A DNA stretch of 64,000 nucleotides from Xanthomarina maritima (lineage in GTDB: Bacteria; Bacteroidota; Bacteroidia; Flavobacteriales; Flavobacteriaceae): contig NZ_VSFC01000052.1 in NCBI RefSeq assembly GCF_008084905.1, positions 186,001-250,000 on the forward strand. The letters run 5' to 3'. Positions 36,974 through 45,232 of this stretch are shown here, in pieces (the first letter of the stretch is position 1; each line of letters opens with the position of its first letter). The notes under the pieces are model-generated. The model did not search any database. It saw only the letters and a program-made list of their open reading frames with translations, and was not told the origin of the DNA. A program made the translations under genes and the position numbers.

Positions 36974-38287
36974 ATGGAGAACAATATAGCAGTAGGATTA
37001 GACATAGGAACCACAAAAATTGTGGCCATGATTGGTCGTAAAAACGAATATGGAAAGGTTGAGATTTTAGGCATAGGTAAATCTAAAAGCCTTGGTGTGC
37101 ATCGAGGTGTAGTTAATAATATTACTCAAACCATCCAATCTATCCAGCTAGCAGCTCAAGAAGCAGAAGCAGCTTCAGAATTTAAAATAGAAGATGTTAC
37201 GGTTGGTATAGCAGGACAGCATATAAGAAGTTTACAGCATAGCGATTATATAACAAGACCAAATTCTGAATTGGTTATAGATGAAGATGATATAGAACGA
37301 TTAATCAATCAGGTGCACAAATTAGTCATGCTTCCTGGAGAAGAAATCATTCATGTGTTACCACAAGAATACAAAGTTGATGGTCAAGCCGAAATTAAAG
37401 AACCCATAGGAATGTATGGTGGCAGATTGGAAGCTAATTTTCATGTGGTTGTTGGTCAAGTTTCATCCATAAGAAACGTAGGTCGTTGTATTAAAAGTGC
37501 TGGATTAAATCTAGAAGGTATCACACTTGAACCCTTAGCATCTGCGAATGCTGTATTAAGTCAAGAAGAAAAAGAAGCAGGCGTAGCTTTAATTGATATT
37601 GGTGGAGGAACCACAGATTTGGCCGTATTTAAAGATGGGATAATTCGTCATACAGCAGTTATTCCATTTGGTGGAAATGTGATTACTGAAGATATTAAAG
37701 AAGGTTGTTCAATTATTGAAAAACAAGCCGAATTATTAAAAATAAAATTCGGTTCTGCTTGGCCTGGAGAAAATAAAGAAAATGAAATTGTATCAATTCC
37801 TGGTTTAAGAGGAAGAGATCCAAAAGAAATAACTCTCAAAAATCTGTCGAAAATAATTCACGCAAGAGTTGTTGAAATTATTGAACAGGTTTATGTGGAA
37901 ATTAAAAATTACGGTCACGAAGAGCAGAAAAAGAAACTGATAGCTGGAATTGTTTTAACTGGAGGAGGAGCGCAACTTAAACACTTAAAACAACTTGTAG
38001 AATATATTACCGGAATGGATACTAGAATAGGTTATCCAAACGAGCATCTAGCTGGTGATAGTGATGATGAAGTAACAAGTCCATTGTACGCAACAGCTGT
38101 TGGTCTGGTTATGGATGGTTTAAAACGACATGAAAGAAAAAGAGCAGAAAAAATTGAAGAAGAGATTATTGAAGAAGCAATAAATGATGTAGAAGAGGAA
38201 CTTGAAATTAAACAAAAACCAGAGAGACGTTCTTTTCTAGACAAATTAACAGAAAGAGTAAAAGATTTTTTAGATAACGCAGAGTAA
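36974..38287 (+). CDS. ftsA: FtsA, actin-like divisome anchor
   Basis: A 437-residue actin-fold ATPase: phosphate-1 loop VGLDIGTTKIVAMIG, SHS2-type 1C domain, phosphate-2 loop ALIDIGGGTTDLAVF and adenosine motif IVLTGGGAQLKHL. The C-terminus is an acidic stretch (EEEIIEEAINDVEEELE) ending in SFLDKLTERVKDFLDNAE, a plausible amphipathic membrane-targeting helix. It tethers FtsZ filaments to the membrane. An 87-base spacer separates it from ftsZ. Confidence 0.96.
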   Translation: MENNIAVGLDIGTTKIVAMIGRKNEYGKVEILGIGKSKSLGVHRGVVNNITQTIQSIQLAAQEAEAASEFKIEDVTVGIAGQHIRSLQHSDYITRPNSELVIDEDDIERLINQVHKLVMLPGEEIIHVLPQEYKVDGQAEIKEPIGMYGGRLEANFHVVVGQVSSIRNVGRCIKSAGLNLEGITLEPLASANAVLSQEEKEAGVALIDIGGGTTDLAVFKDGIIRHTAVIPFGGNVITEDIKEGCSIIEKQAELLKIKFGSAWPGENKENEIVSIPGLRGRDPKEITLKNLSKIIHARVVEIIEQVYVEIKNYGHEEQKKKLIAGIVLTGGGAQLKHLKQLVEYITGMDTRIGYPNEHLAGDSDDEVTSPLYATAVGLVMDGLKRHERKRAEKIEEEIIEEAINDVEEELEIKQKPERRSFLDKLTERVKDFLDNAE

Positions 38288-38373
38288 TTCTAAAAATTAA
38301 AAATAAATAAAATTAATCCAAACAGATATTTTAAATATCACAAAAAGTAATAGAATCATAAAAAACGAAATTC

Positions 38374-40320
38374 ATGAGCAGCAACAAAGAATTCGAAAGT
38401 AATATTTCATTTGATCTCCCTAAAAATCAATCAAATGTTATAAAAGTAATTGGTGTTGGAGGTGGAGGTAGCAATGCTATCAATCACATGTTTCAACAAG
38501 GTATTAAAGGAGTCGATTTTGTAATCTGTAATACAGATGCACAAGCACTTCAAAATAGTGGAGTCCCAAATAAAATTCAATTAGGCCTTAACTTAACCGA
38601 AGGTTTAGGAGCTGGTGCAAATCCAGATGTTGGGGAAAAATCAGCTATAGAAAGTTTTGAAGACATTCAACGTATGTTAGATTCAAATACCAAGATGGTA
38701 TTTATAACTGCTGGAATGGGTGGAGGAACTGGAACAGGAGCTGCTCCAATAATTGCTAAAATGGCTAAAGACTTAGATATTTTAACGGTTGGAATAGTTA
38801 CTATGCCTTTTCAATTTGAAGGGAAAATGCGTAATGAACAAGCACAAATAGGTATTGAAAACCTTCGTAGTGTTGTAGATTCGTTAGTGGTTATTAATAA
38901 CAACAAACTTCGAGAAGTTTATGGAAATTTAGGCTTTAAAGCAGGATTCTCTAAAGCAGACGAAGTACTTTCTACTGCTGCACGTGGAATTGCTGAAGTT
39001 ATTACACATCACTATACTCAAAACATCGATTTACGTGATGCTAAAACAGTGCTAAGTAATAGTGGAACAGCTATTATGGGATCTGCAACTTCTTCTGGTC
39101 AGAACAGAGCTCATGATGCTATTTCAAAAGCTTTAGATTCCCCTTTATTAAATGATAATAAAATAACTGGAGCCAAAAATGTATTGCTGCTTATTGTCTC
39201 TGGTTCTCAAGAAATTACTATTGATGAGATTGGTGAAATAAACGACCACATTCAAAACGAAGCAGGTCATGGAGCCAACATCATTATGGGAGTTGGTGAA
39301 GATGAATCTCTAGAAGAGTCTATTGCTGTAACTATTATAGCTACAGGTTTTAATATTGATCAGCAAGATGAAATATCTAATACTGAAGCAAAAAAAGTTA
39401 TTCATGCTTTAGAAGAAGATAAACCTTTTGAACAGGATTTATCAAAAAAAGAAAAAGCTCCAGCTATCATTACTCCAAATATTGAATTAGAAGAAAAAAC
39501 TGAAACTCCAATAGTGAAACACACATTAGATTTAGATGAGCTAGAAGAGTTTAATAGCCCTAATAATTTTTCTAATGAAGAAGAATTAATTCCTACTTCA
39601 GAATTAATTAGAAATATAAAGGTTGTTTATGATGAAGTTATAGATGCAGTTGAAGAAGAAGATTTTATAATTACTGAAATTGAATCTGAAACTAAACAAG
39701 ATATATCTTTTGAAGTTGAAGAAGAAGAGCAACAAATTACTTTAACGTTCGATTTGCCTATTAGTGAATCAACTATTGAAAATAAAGACGATGATTTTGT
39801 TGTTCATGATTTAGAAGAAAACATTAAAAAGATTCCAGTTAACGATTATGTGGAGTTAATTCCAGTTACAGAAACAAACGAACATGGTGAAACTAGATAT
39901 GCTCTTGACGATTATATTGAAATAGAATCTGGAATCAATCAAAACAAAAAGAAAGAACAAACAATAGAAATAGCTGATGAACTTGATAAAGAAATAGTTT
40001 TCGAAAAGAAAATTATGAATCAAGAAGAACCTAAAGTAACAACAGAAGAAATAGACCCAATGAATAGCCCTATTTCTGAATTACTTAAAGAACGTGCAGA
40101 AGAGCGTAGACGTAAGATGAAAGATTTTAATTATAAATTCAATAATTCTAAAATTGATGATATAGAAAAAATTCCAGCTTATAAACGTCAAGGTATTAAT
40201 CTTGATGAGACACAACATTCTTCAGAATCTAGTATGTCTGGTACAAGTGTTAGTACAGACGATAACGACGATTTACAATTTAGAAGCAACAATTCGTTTT
40301 TACACGATAACGTAGATTAA
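38374..40320 (+). CDS. ftsZ: FtsZ, tubulin-like division GTPase with long acidic linker
   Basis: A 648-residue protein. The GTPase core (about 1-340) has IGVGGGGSNAINHM, the tubulin signature GGGTGTGAAP (about 115) and the T7-type region FKAGFSKADEVL. It is followed by a linker of about 260 residues, rich in Glu, Asp and Thr, far longer than in E. coli (total 383). The FtsA-binding peptide IPAYKRQGINL is at 600-610, but the protein then continues with 38 polar residues (Ser/Asp-rich), so the peptide is not terminal. A perfect terminator follows. Confidence 0.96.
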   Translation: MSSNKEFESNISFDLPKNQSNVIKVIGVGGGGSNAINHMFQQGIKGVDFVICNTDAQALQNSGVPNKIQLGLNLTEGLGAGANPDVGEKSAIESFEDIQRMLDSNTKMVFITAGMGGGTGTGAAPIIAKMAKDLDILTVGIVTMPFQFEGKMRNEQAQIGIENLRSVVDSLVVINNNKLREVYGNLGFKAGFSKADEVLSTAARGIAEVITHHYTQNIDLRDAKTVLSNSGTAIMGSATSSGQNRAHDAISKALDSPLLNDNKITGAKNVLLLIVSGSQEITIDEIGEINDHIQNEAGHGANIIMGVGEDESLEESIAVTIIATGFNIDQQDEISNTEAKKVIHALEEDKPFEQDLSKKEKAPAIITPNIELEEKTETPIVKHTLDLDELEEFNSPNNFSNEEELIPTSELIRNIKVVYDEVIDAVEEEDFIITEIESETKQDISFEVEEEEQQITLTFDLPISESTIENKDDDFVVHDLEENIKKIPVNDYVELIPVTETNEHGETRYALDDYIEIESGINQNKKKEQTIEIADELDKEIVFEKKIMNQEEPKVTTEEIDPMNSPISELLKERAEERRRKMKDFNYKFNNSKIDDIEKIPAYKRQGINLDETQHSSESSMSGTSVSTDDNDDLQFRSNNSFLHDNVD

Positions 40321-40356
40321 TTAATAGCGATTAGGTTTAGTGTTAGAGCTTCTTTC

Positions 40357-40391
40357 AAAACCCGAATAATCATTTAGATTATTCGGGTTTT
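40357..40391 (+). terminator. Perfect 15-bp terminator closing the dcw cluster
   Basis: AAAACCCGAATAATC (40357-40371) pairs with GATTATTCGGGTTTT (40377-40391) without mismatch around ATTTA, and the A/T flanks give a U-tract. It lies 36 bases after the ftsZ stop. Confidence 0.93.
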
Positions 40392-40482
40392 ATTTTCTAT
40401 TTTTATAATCATAGGATTACTTTTCTAGTAGGCTTAACTGTTTACTTTTTGTTATCTTCGTAACCTCTTAAAAACATAAAAA

Positions 40483-40932
40483 ATGAGTTTACAACAAGAT
40501 GTCATGACAGCTTTAAAAGAAGCCATGAAAAGTAAAGATCAAACAGCATTAACAGCTTTAAGAGCTGTTAAATCAGCAATTTTATTGGCACAGACAGAAA
40601 GTGGAGCAAAAGAAGAATTAACCGAAGAACAGGAATTAAAAATACTCCAAAAGCAAGTCAAACAACGTAAAGATAGTGCTGCAATTTACATAGAACAAGG
40701 TCGCGAAGATTTAGCTGCACCAGAATTAGCAGAAGCAGAAGTTATCAATCAGTTTTTACCAGAAGCACTTTCAGACGAAGAAATTGAAAAAATAGTAGTA
40801 ATGACTATAGAAAATGTTGGAGCAGAAGGTATGAAAGACATGGGAAAAGTGATGGGAATTGTTAGTCAAAAATTAGCAGGACAAGCCGATGGAAAGACTA
40901 TATCAAATATTGTAAGAGCTAAATTGTCTTAA
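40483..40932 (+). CDS. GatB/YqeY-domain protein
   Basis: A 149-residue protein matching YqeY throughout: LQQDVMTALKEAMKSKDQ, LTALRAVKSAILLAQTE, ILQKQVKQRKDSAAIYIEQG, EAEVINQFLPEALSDEEI and the C-terminal MGKVMGIVSQKLAGQADGKT. The fold equals the tRNA-binding tail of the GatB amidotransferase subunit; the cellular role of stand-alone YqeY is not settled. A -7-like TATCTTCG lies at 40453, 22 bases before its start, so it probably has its own promoter after the dcw terminator. Confidence 0.92.
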   Translation: MSLQQDVMTALKEAMKSKDQTALTALRAVKSAILLAQTESGAKEELTEEQELKILQKQVKQRKDSAAIYIEQGREDLAAPELAEAEVINQFLPEALSDEEIEKIVVMTIENVGAEGMKDMGKVMGIVSQKLAGQADGKTISNIVRAKLS

Positions 40933-40973
40933 AACTTATGGAATAATCGAATTCCATCTGTTATTTGACTTTT

Positions 40974-41047
40974 GGCCTCGTAGTTCAACTGGATAGAATA
41001 TCAGATTTCGGCTCTGAGGGTTGGAGGTTCGAATCCTCTCGAGGTCA
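40974..41047 (+). tRNA. tRNA-Arg, anticodon UCG
   Basis: A full cloverleaf folds by hand over 74 bases. The acceptor stem GGCCTCG pairs with CGAGGTC (one G-U), the D-stem GTTC with GAAT, the anticodon stem TCAGA with TCTGA around TTTCGGC, which puts TCG at positions 34-36, and the T-arm GGAGG-TTCGAAT-CCTCT. The discriminator base is A and CCA is not encoded. UCG reads CGA (and by wobble other CGN) arginine codons. Confidence 0.93.
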
Positions 41048-41057
41048 CAAATAAGTA

Positions 41058-41109
41058 AAAATGCTGTACGGCAAATTCAAGTAATATTGAATTTGCCGTA
41101 CAGCATTTT
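41058..41109. repeat. Perfect 23-bp inverted repeat just after tRNA-Arg
   Basis: Bases 41058-41080 are the exact reverse complement of 41087-41109 with a 6-base spacer (GTAATA). The arms contain ATGCTGTACGGC. The right arm ends in TTTT, so it can act as a terminator for the tRNA in one or both directions, but the stem is much longer than the other terminators here. The remaining bases to 41262 hold no gene that I can see, only A/T-rich sequence. Confidence 0.85.
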
Positions 41110-41262
41110 GATTATTAAAGCGTAGCTTTTAGGGATCAGTAGGCAAAGAGAATTTAAATCTAAAGATCACTATATTTATAAGTTTACTTGAATTTATAAA
41201 AAATAAAAAAATATTATATGCTTATATAAGTAAATGAGATATTATTATTTTTTCTTTAATTG

Positions 41263-41270
41263 TATGTTTG
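41263..41270 (+). promoter_or_regulatory. Bacteroidota -7 element for the MtfA-like gene
   Basis: TATGTTTG matches TAnnTTTG and lies only 13 bases before the ATG at 41284, implying a very short leader. No -33 TTG is evident. Confidence 0.45.
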
Positions 41271-41283
41271 AAATTTTAAATCC

Positions 41284-42153
41284 ATGCTTTTATTAAACCC
41301 AAATCAAGATTATTTAATAGGAACTATAATTTTAATTATACTAGTTGGTTTTTTACTTGTTATTATTCTAATATGGATGAGACAAATTGTTTCTAGTGTG
41401 TTTGATGGCTTTGAAATTGGCTATGTTTTTTTAACAAGACGTCCACTATATGTCTATTTTCACCCATTTTTAAATAAGTTAAAGCCAAATCAAGAAAATA
41501 TATTAAAAGAACAATTTACTTTTTATAATAGGTTAAGTAAAAGGCATAAAGCATATTTTAGACATAGAGTCGCTATTTTTATCGAGAATAAGCAATTTAT
41601 TGGTAAAGAAGATTTTATAATTACAGAAGAAGTAAAAATATTAATTTCTGCAACTGCTACCATGCTTACATTTGGATTTAGAGATTTTACTATTAAATCC
41701 ATAAAGAATATAATTGTATATCCAAGCCAATACTATTCAACTATTAACGACAATTACCATAAAGGAGAGTTTAATGTAAATCTTAAAACTTTGGTGCTTT
41801 CGTGGGATAATTTTAAAGAGGGTTTTAGAATTGAGGATGATAAATTAAACCTAGCCATTCATGAATTTGCACATGCTATTCATTTTAATAGCATCTATCA
41901 AAATGATATAAATTCGGTTATTTTTATAGATACATTTAATGAGCTTAGAGAATTACTTACAATTAATGATAATTTAAAGTCTAAATTAGTTAATTCAGAA
42001 TCCTTAAGAAATTATGCTTTTACAAACGATTTTGAATTGTTGGCAGTTATTCTAGAAACCTTTATTGAGTCTCCTAAAGAATTTAAAAATGAATTTCCTG
42101 AGATCTATAGTTTAGTTAAACAAATGTTGAATTTTAATTTTTCTGGATATTAG
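41284..42153 (+). CDS. MtfA-like (M90) zinc metallopeptidase with N-terminal membrane anchor
   Basis: A 289-residue protein. One hydrophobic segment (about residues 11-33) is followed by a soluble domain with VAIFIENKQFIGKEDFIIT, ISATATMLTFGF and the zinc-binding motif HEFAH at 193-197 (LAIHEFAHAIHF). The sequence order, including VLSWDNFKEG before the motif, resembles MtfA/DgsA-binding peptidases, cytosolic proteins in E. coli. The membrane anchor is an addition relative to E. coli MtfA. It converges with the glycosyltransferase gene. The substrate is unknown. Confidence 0.82.
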   Translation: MLLLNPNQDYLIGTIILIILVGFLLVIILIWMRQIVSSVFDGFEIGYVFLTRRPLYVYFHPFLNKLKPNQENILKEQFTFYNRLSKRHKAYFRHRVAIFIENKQFIGKEDFIITEEVKILISATATMLTFGFRDFTIKSIKNIIVYPSQYYSTINDNYHKGEFNVNLKTLVLSWDNFKEGFRIEDDKLNLAIHEFAHAIHFNSIYQNDINSVIFIDTFNELRELLTINDNLKSKLVNSESLRNYAFTNDFELLAVILETFIESPKEFKNEFPEIYSLVKQMLNFNFSGY

Positions 42154-42192
42154 CAGATTATGTTAGCCTGTTATATTATACTTGACTTGTTG

Positions 42193-44274
42193 TTAAGCAG
42201 AATTACTATTTTTAAAACTTGGGATATTAAAAATAATGTTTTGTTGTTCTAACACATCTAAAACAAGTTTCAAATTTGGGTCATTAGACTGGTTTATTGT
42301 TTCATTTTTCAAAAGAGACTCTACTTGTTGTTTCATGTTTTTTTCATGATATTCAATTAAAAATTCGTTGTCTTCTAATTTTATTAAGCAATCGTTTTTT
42401 CCAAAATCGAACTCGGCAATCGGATTAATTTTATGTAATGTTTGTTCATTATAATAAGCTTTTTGCAGTACTTTATATAATGCAGCTATTACACGGTCTG
42501 TAGTAACAGAATTCAAACAGATTCGATGTTCACAATTTAAAATAACGTCATAATTACATCTAATAGTACAAACACCTTTTTTGCCCCAAATAAGCTCGTT
42601 GTATTCAGCAAAACTTCCCCAACTTCCAGGTCCAGTTGGCCCATAAATTCCAATAGATGGAATATTAAAAGCTCCTGCTACGTGTGTAATTCCTGCATCA
42701 TTACCAATATGGAATAAGGCTCCAGAAAGAGCTTCTCCTACTTTGTTCATGTCTCCAGTTATATAACTTACATGTGGCATTGGCTTGCTAAAATAAGATG
42801 CAATTTCTGGATCGTTTGGACCCATAATTATTTTACAATCTAAATCAGGAAAAATAGAGGCTAGTTCTTCAATAAGTTGTGCATATTTTTCGGTTGGCCA
42901 AATTTTTAATAAAAATCCAGCTCCATGATGAACCACAAAATGTTTTTTATTTAAAGGTTTTGATTGCTCGAAATATGGATATCCATCGTATTTATTATCT
43001 ATAGAAATATGAAGTTTGGAAATAGTATCAATATAATGCTGTATAGCATGTTGTTTTACTTTTTTGTGGGTTGGATATTGCAAAGCATGAGGCAAATCAT
43101 ATCCTCTAAAAGCTGGATAATTACCTAACTCAAAAATATGGTTGTAATTAGGTTCCTGTAATTTAACTTCCTCTTCGTTTACCACAGTAACATTTTTTAA
43201 ATGTTTAGAGAAAAAAGAAACTAATCTTGGAGCTACTGCAAAATGTAAGCTTTTAGAAACTTTTGCGAGTTTGTAAATAGCAGGGACTGCAAAGAAAATA
43301 TCTCCTAAACCACCATAGCTTTTATAAACTAATACGTTTCCTAGTTTTTTTATTTCTTTAGTTTCATTTGTTGTTAGAATGTGTTCTGTTTCAACCCAAA
43401 AATTCTTTAAAGCAGCTATCATTTCTTCTATAGCTTTTGTTTTATTATCTGGATAAAAATCGAACGAAAATGTTCCAATTCTATCATTAGATATAATTTC
43501 ACATCCAGATAAAAATGCTTCAGCTGCTAACCTTCCAGAAGGTTCTGGCCAAACAGGTTGACAAAAAAAGGTTTTAGTTTTACCTAATATTCTTAAAACT
43601 TCATAATTAGGTACAGGATCTTTAAAAGTAATATTTTCAGGAATAGGTTGTCTTAATTGATTTTTCCCATAAACGGGAAATTTTTTTTCAGGATGAGATT
43701 CGGCATAGGCAACATAAGCTTTGCCTCCTTTTAAATAATTTAAATCCCCAAAAAAAGGAATGGTGTCTTCCACTTTCCATTTTGAAGGTTGAAGGTCATC
43801 CACAAATACAGTTGGTGGTTTTATATTATAATTTGAAATGGCCTCGCCAAAAAACTCATAGTGAGATTGATAGTGTTTTGGGGATTGAAATATGTTTAAA
43901 CTAGCTTTCGCAAATAATTTTCTATAAAGATGAAATTTTTTGGAATGGCAACAATTATTAATTTTTCTATCTACAGTACAAAGAATATTTCTTCTAACGC
44001 AAAAATTATAATCAAACTCAATCTTAATATATGGTTGATTTATGAATATTAAATATTCAATTAACTCAATTTCAAAATGACAACGAGAAGTACTACAGAC
44101 AACAATTAAATTTGAGTTTAGGATATGGCTTTTTGTCTTATCAAAATCTTTGATGTTGTCTAATACAATATGGAATTTTTTGCTTGAATTATGATTAATT
44201 AATTGCTTAATAGTAAGTTCTGCACCTCTTGGTGTTTGTAAGGAAGTGTCATGTAAAAAAAGGATGTTATTCAA
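42193..44274 (-). CDS. Two-domain glycosyltransferase: GT-B (GT4-like) plus GT9 heptosyltransferase-like
   Basis: A 693-residue protein. Residues 1 to about 300 look like a GT-B enzyme: FLHDTSLQTPRGAELT at the N-terminus and a C-terminal nucleotide-binding part with IPFFGDLNYLKGG and WPEPSGRLAAEAFLSGCEIIS. From about 310 a second GT-B enzyme of the ADP-heptose:LPS heptosyltransferase family begins: VYKSYGGLGDIFFAVPAIYKL, FVVHHGAGFLLKIWPTEKY and HIGNDAGITHVAGAFNIPSIGIYGPT, with a Cys-rich CTIRCNYDVILNCEHRIC segment. About 60 more residues follow. The start is TTG, since no in-frame ATG exists after the upstream stop. It probably adds two sugars in LPS or glycan synthesis. Confidence 0.83.
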   Translation of the reverse strand: MNNILFLHDTSLQTPRGAELTIKQLINHNSSKKFHIVLDNIKDFDKTKSHILNSNLIVVCSTSRCHFEIELIEYLIFINQPYIKIEFDYNFCVRRNILCTVDRKINNCCHSKKFHLYRKLFAKASLNIFQSPKHYQSHYEFFGEAISNYNIKPPTVFVDDLQPSKWKVEDTIPFFGDLNYLKGGKAYVAYAESHPEKKFPVYGKNQLRQPIPENITFKDPVPNYEVLRILGKTKTFFCQPVWPEPSGRLAAEAFLSGCEIISNDRIGTFSFDFYPDNKTKAIEEMIAALKNFWVETEHILTTNETKEIKKLGNVLVYKSYGGLGDIFFAVPAIYKLAKVSKSLHFAVAPRLVSFFSKHLKNVTVVNEEEVKLQEPNYNHIFELGNYPAFRGYDLPHALQYPTHKKVKQHAIQHYIDTISKLHISIDNKYDGYPYFEQSKPLNKKHFVVHHGAGFLLKIWPTEKYAQLIEELASIFPDLDCKIIMGPNDPEIASYFSKPMPHVSYITGDMNKVGEALSGALFHIGNDAGITHVAGAFNIPSIGIYGPTGPGSWGSFAEYNELIWGKKGVCTIRCNYDVILNCEHRICLNSVTTDRVIAALYKVLQKAYYNEQTLHKINPIAEFDFGKNDCLIKLEDNEFLIEYHEKNMKQQVESLLKNETINQSNDPNLKLVLDVLEQQNIIFNIPSFKNSNSA

Positions 44275-44347
44275 GGCATAGAAAGTTTAGACTACAGAAA
44301 AGAGTCTGTTTGATTTTAGAATGAAATTTAAAAAATTTAATTTCTAA

Positions 44348-44605
44348 TTAACCTCCATAATAGCCATCATCATAGTAACCATCATCATAGTAGCCGTCAT
44401 CATAATATCCATCATCATAGTAACCGTCATCGTAATATCCATCATCATAGTAACCGTCATCATAATAACCATCACCATAATATCCATCATTAAATGAACC
44501 ATCATCGTCATTACTACATGAACTAGCAACAGAAGCAGTTATAGATATTGCTGAAATTGCTAAAATAGCTTTACCAGATTTCTTTAAAAAATGTCTTCTA
44601 TTCAT
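44348..44605 (-). CDS. Tiny Tat-type lipoprotein made of DGYYD repeats
   Basis: An 85-residue protein. The N-terminus NRRHFLKKSGKAILAIS is a twin-arginine-like signal followed by a hydrophobic stretch and ASVASSC, with Cys30 as likely lipid site. The residues after it, SNDDDG, are acidic as in surface-export signals of Bacteroidota lipoproteins. Residues 40-84 are nine perfect or near-perfect copies of DGYY(D/G), encoded by 15-base repeats. No domain of known function is seen. Upstream is the 160-base gap to the divergent CBS gene. Confidence 0.8.
   Translation of the reverse strand: MNRRHFLKKSGKAILAISAISITASVASSCSNDDDGSFNDGYYGDGYYDDGYYDDGYYDDGYYDDGYYDDGYYDDGYYDDGYYGG
44354..44488 (-). repeat. 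15-bp coding minisatellite, nine units
   Basis: Nine tandem units of 15 bases (plus-strand form CATCATCATAGTAAC with few changes) encode the DGYYD repeats. Third-position changes (GTAACC/ATAGCC/ATATCC) differ between units, so the array is not freshly expanded. Confidence 0.9.
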
Positions 44606-44698
44606 AATTAAAAGTTATGTTCTTAAATGTAAGAAAATATATTAATACTTCAAAATGATTATTTATAACGATGTTTTAGGTTAAATTATTATGAATCA

Positions 44699-44712
44699 AT
44701 GACATTTGTCAT
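44699..44712. promoter_or_regulatory. Perfect palindrome ATGACATTTGTCAT, possible operator
   Basis: ATGACA and TGTCAT are perfect inverted arms around TT, in the divergent gap between the DGYYD lipoprotein (start 44605) and the CBS protein (start 44766). The symmetry is typical of a dimeric regulator site. The regulator is unknown. Confidence 0.5.
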
Positions 44713-44765
44713 GGTTTTTAATGGTTTCTATTCATAACTTTATTACTGAATTTAAAACCAATAAG

Positions 44766-45185
44766 ATGAAAAGAAGAACACCAATTTCAGAAATAATGAC
44801 CAAAGAAGTCATTACATTAAATCATACAGACGATTTAGAAACAGCAGAAAGATTATTTAAAACTAAAAAAATTAGACACATACCTGTAGTAAGTGGAGAT
44901 AAAATAATAGGTATGTTAAGTTATACAGATTTACTTCGAATTAGCTTTGCAGATGCTATTGATGAAGATGAAGATACTGTAGATACTGTAGTTTACAATA
45001 TGTTTACTATAGAGCAGGTAATGGCTAAAAACCTAGTGAGTGTTACTTCTACTACATTAATTAAAGAAGTGGCTGAAATATTATCTAAAAAAGAATTTCA
45101 TGCGCTTCCAGTTGTTGATGAAGATAAATTAGTAGGTATTGTTACAACTACAGATTTAATAAACTATTTAATAGATCAATTCTAA
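44766..45185 (+). CDS. CBS-pair protein
   Basis: A 139-residue protein from the ATG at 44766 (MKRRTPISEIMTKEVITL). An upstream TTG would add a nonsense hydrophobic leader. It consists of two CBS domains and nothing else: IMTKEVITLNHTDDLETAERLF with IRHIPVVSGDKIIGMLSYTDLL, and VMAKNLVSVTSTTLIKEVAEIL with FHALPVVDEDKLVGIVTTTDLI. Stand-alone CBS pairs bind adenine nucleotides and regulate partner enzymes or transporters. The partner is not apparent. A 14-bp palindrome lies 54 bases upstream. Confidence 0.92.
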   Translation: MKRRTPISEIMTKEVITLNHTDDLETAERLFKTKKIRHIPVVSGDKIIGMLSYTDLLRISFADAIDEDEDTVDTVVYNMFTIEQVMAKNLVSVTSTTLIKEVAEILSKKEFHALPVVDEDKLVGIVTTTDLINYLIDQF

Positions 45186-45202
45186 CCAAATTATTATTCT
45201 AA

Positions 45203-45232
45203 CAAAAAAAAGCTCCATTTGGAGCTTTTTTT
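45203..45232. terminator. Convergent bidirectional terminator
   Basis: A-run, AGCTCC, ATTT loop, GGAGCT and T-run (45203-45232) form a compact hairpin between the CBS gene and the converging rpe. The T-run on each strand suits both genes. Confidence 0.85.

Noticed and set aside
40974-41109. tRNA plus inverted repeat as an integration site of a mobile island
   Set aside because: No integrase, no repeated tRNA 3' end, and both flanks carry ordinary chromosomal genes.
44354-44488. Tandem repeats as a CRISPR array
   Set aside because: Units are 15 bases without spacers and in frame with a protein. No cas genes are near.
44344-44529. Met-rich reading frame on the minus strand over the DGYYD repeats
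   Set aside because: It is a frame shift of the same 15-base repeats (all MMDI/MTV-type units), has no signal or domain, and the Tat-lipoprotein frame is clearly the coding one.
44706-44765. TTG-initiated N-terminal extension of the CBS protein
   Set aside because: The extension encodes a hydrophobic stretch not related to CBS proteins, and a good ATG exists at 44766.
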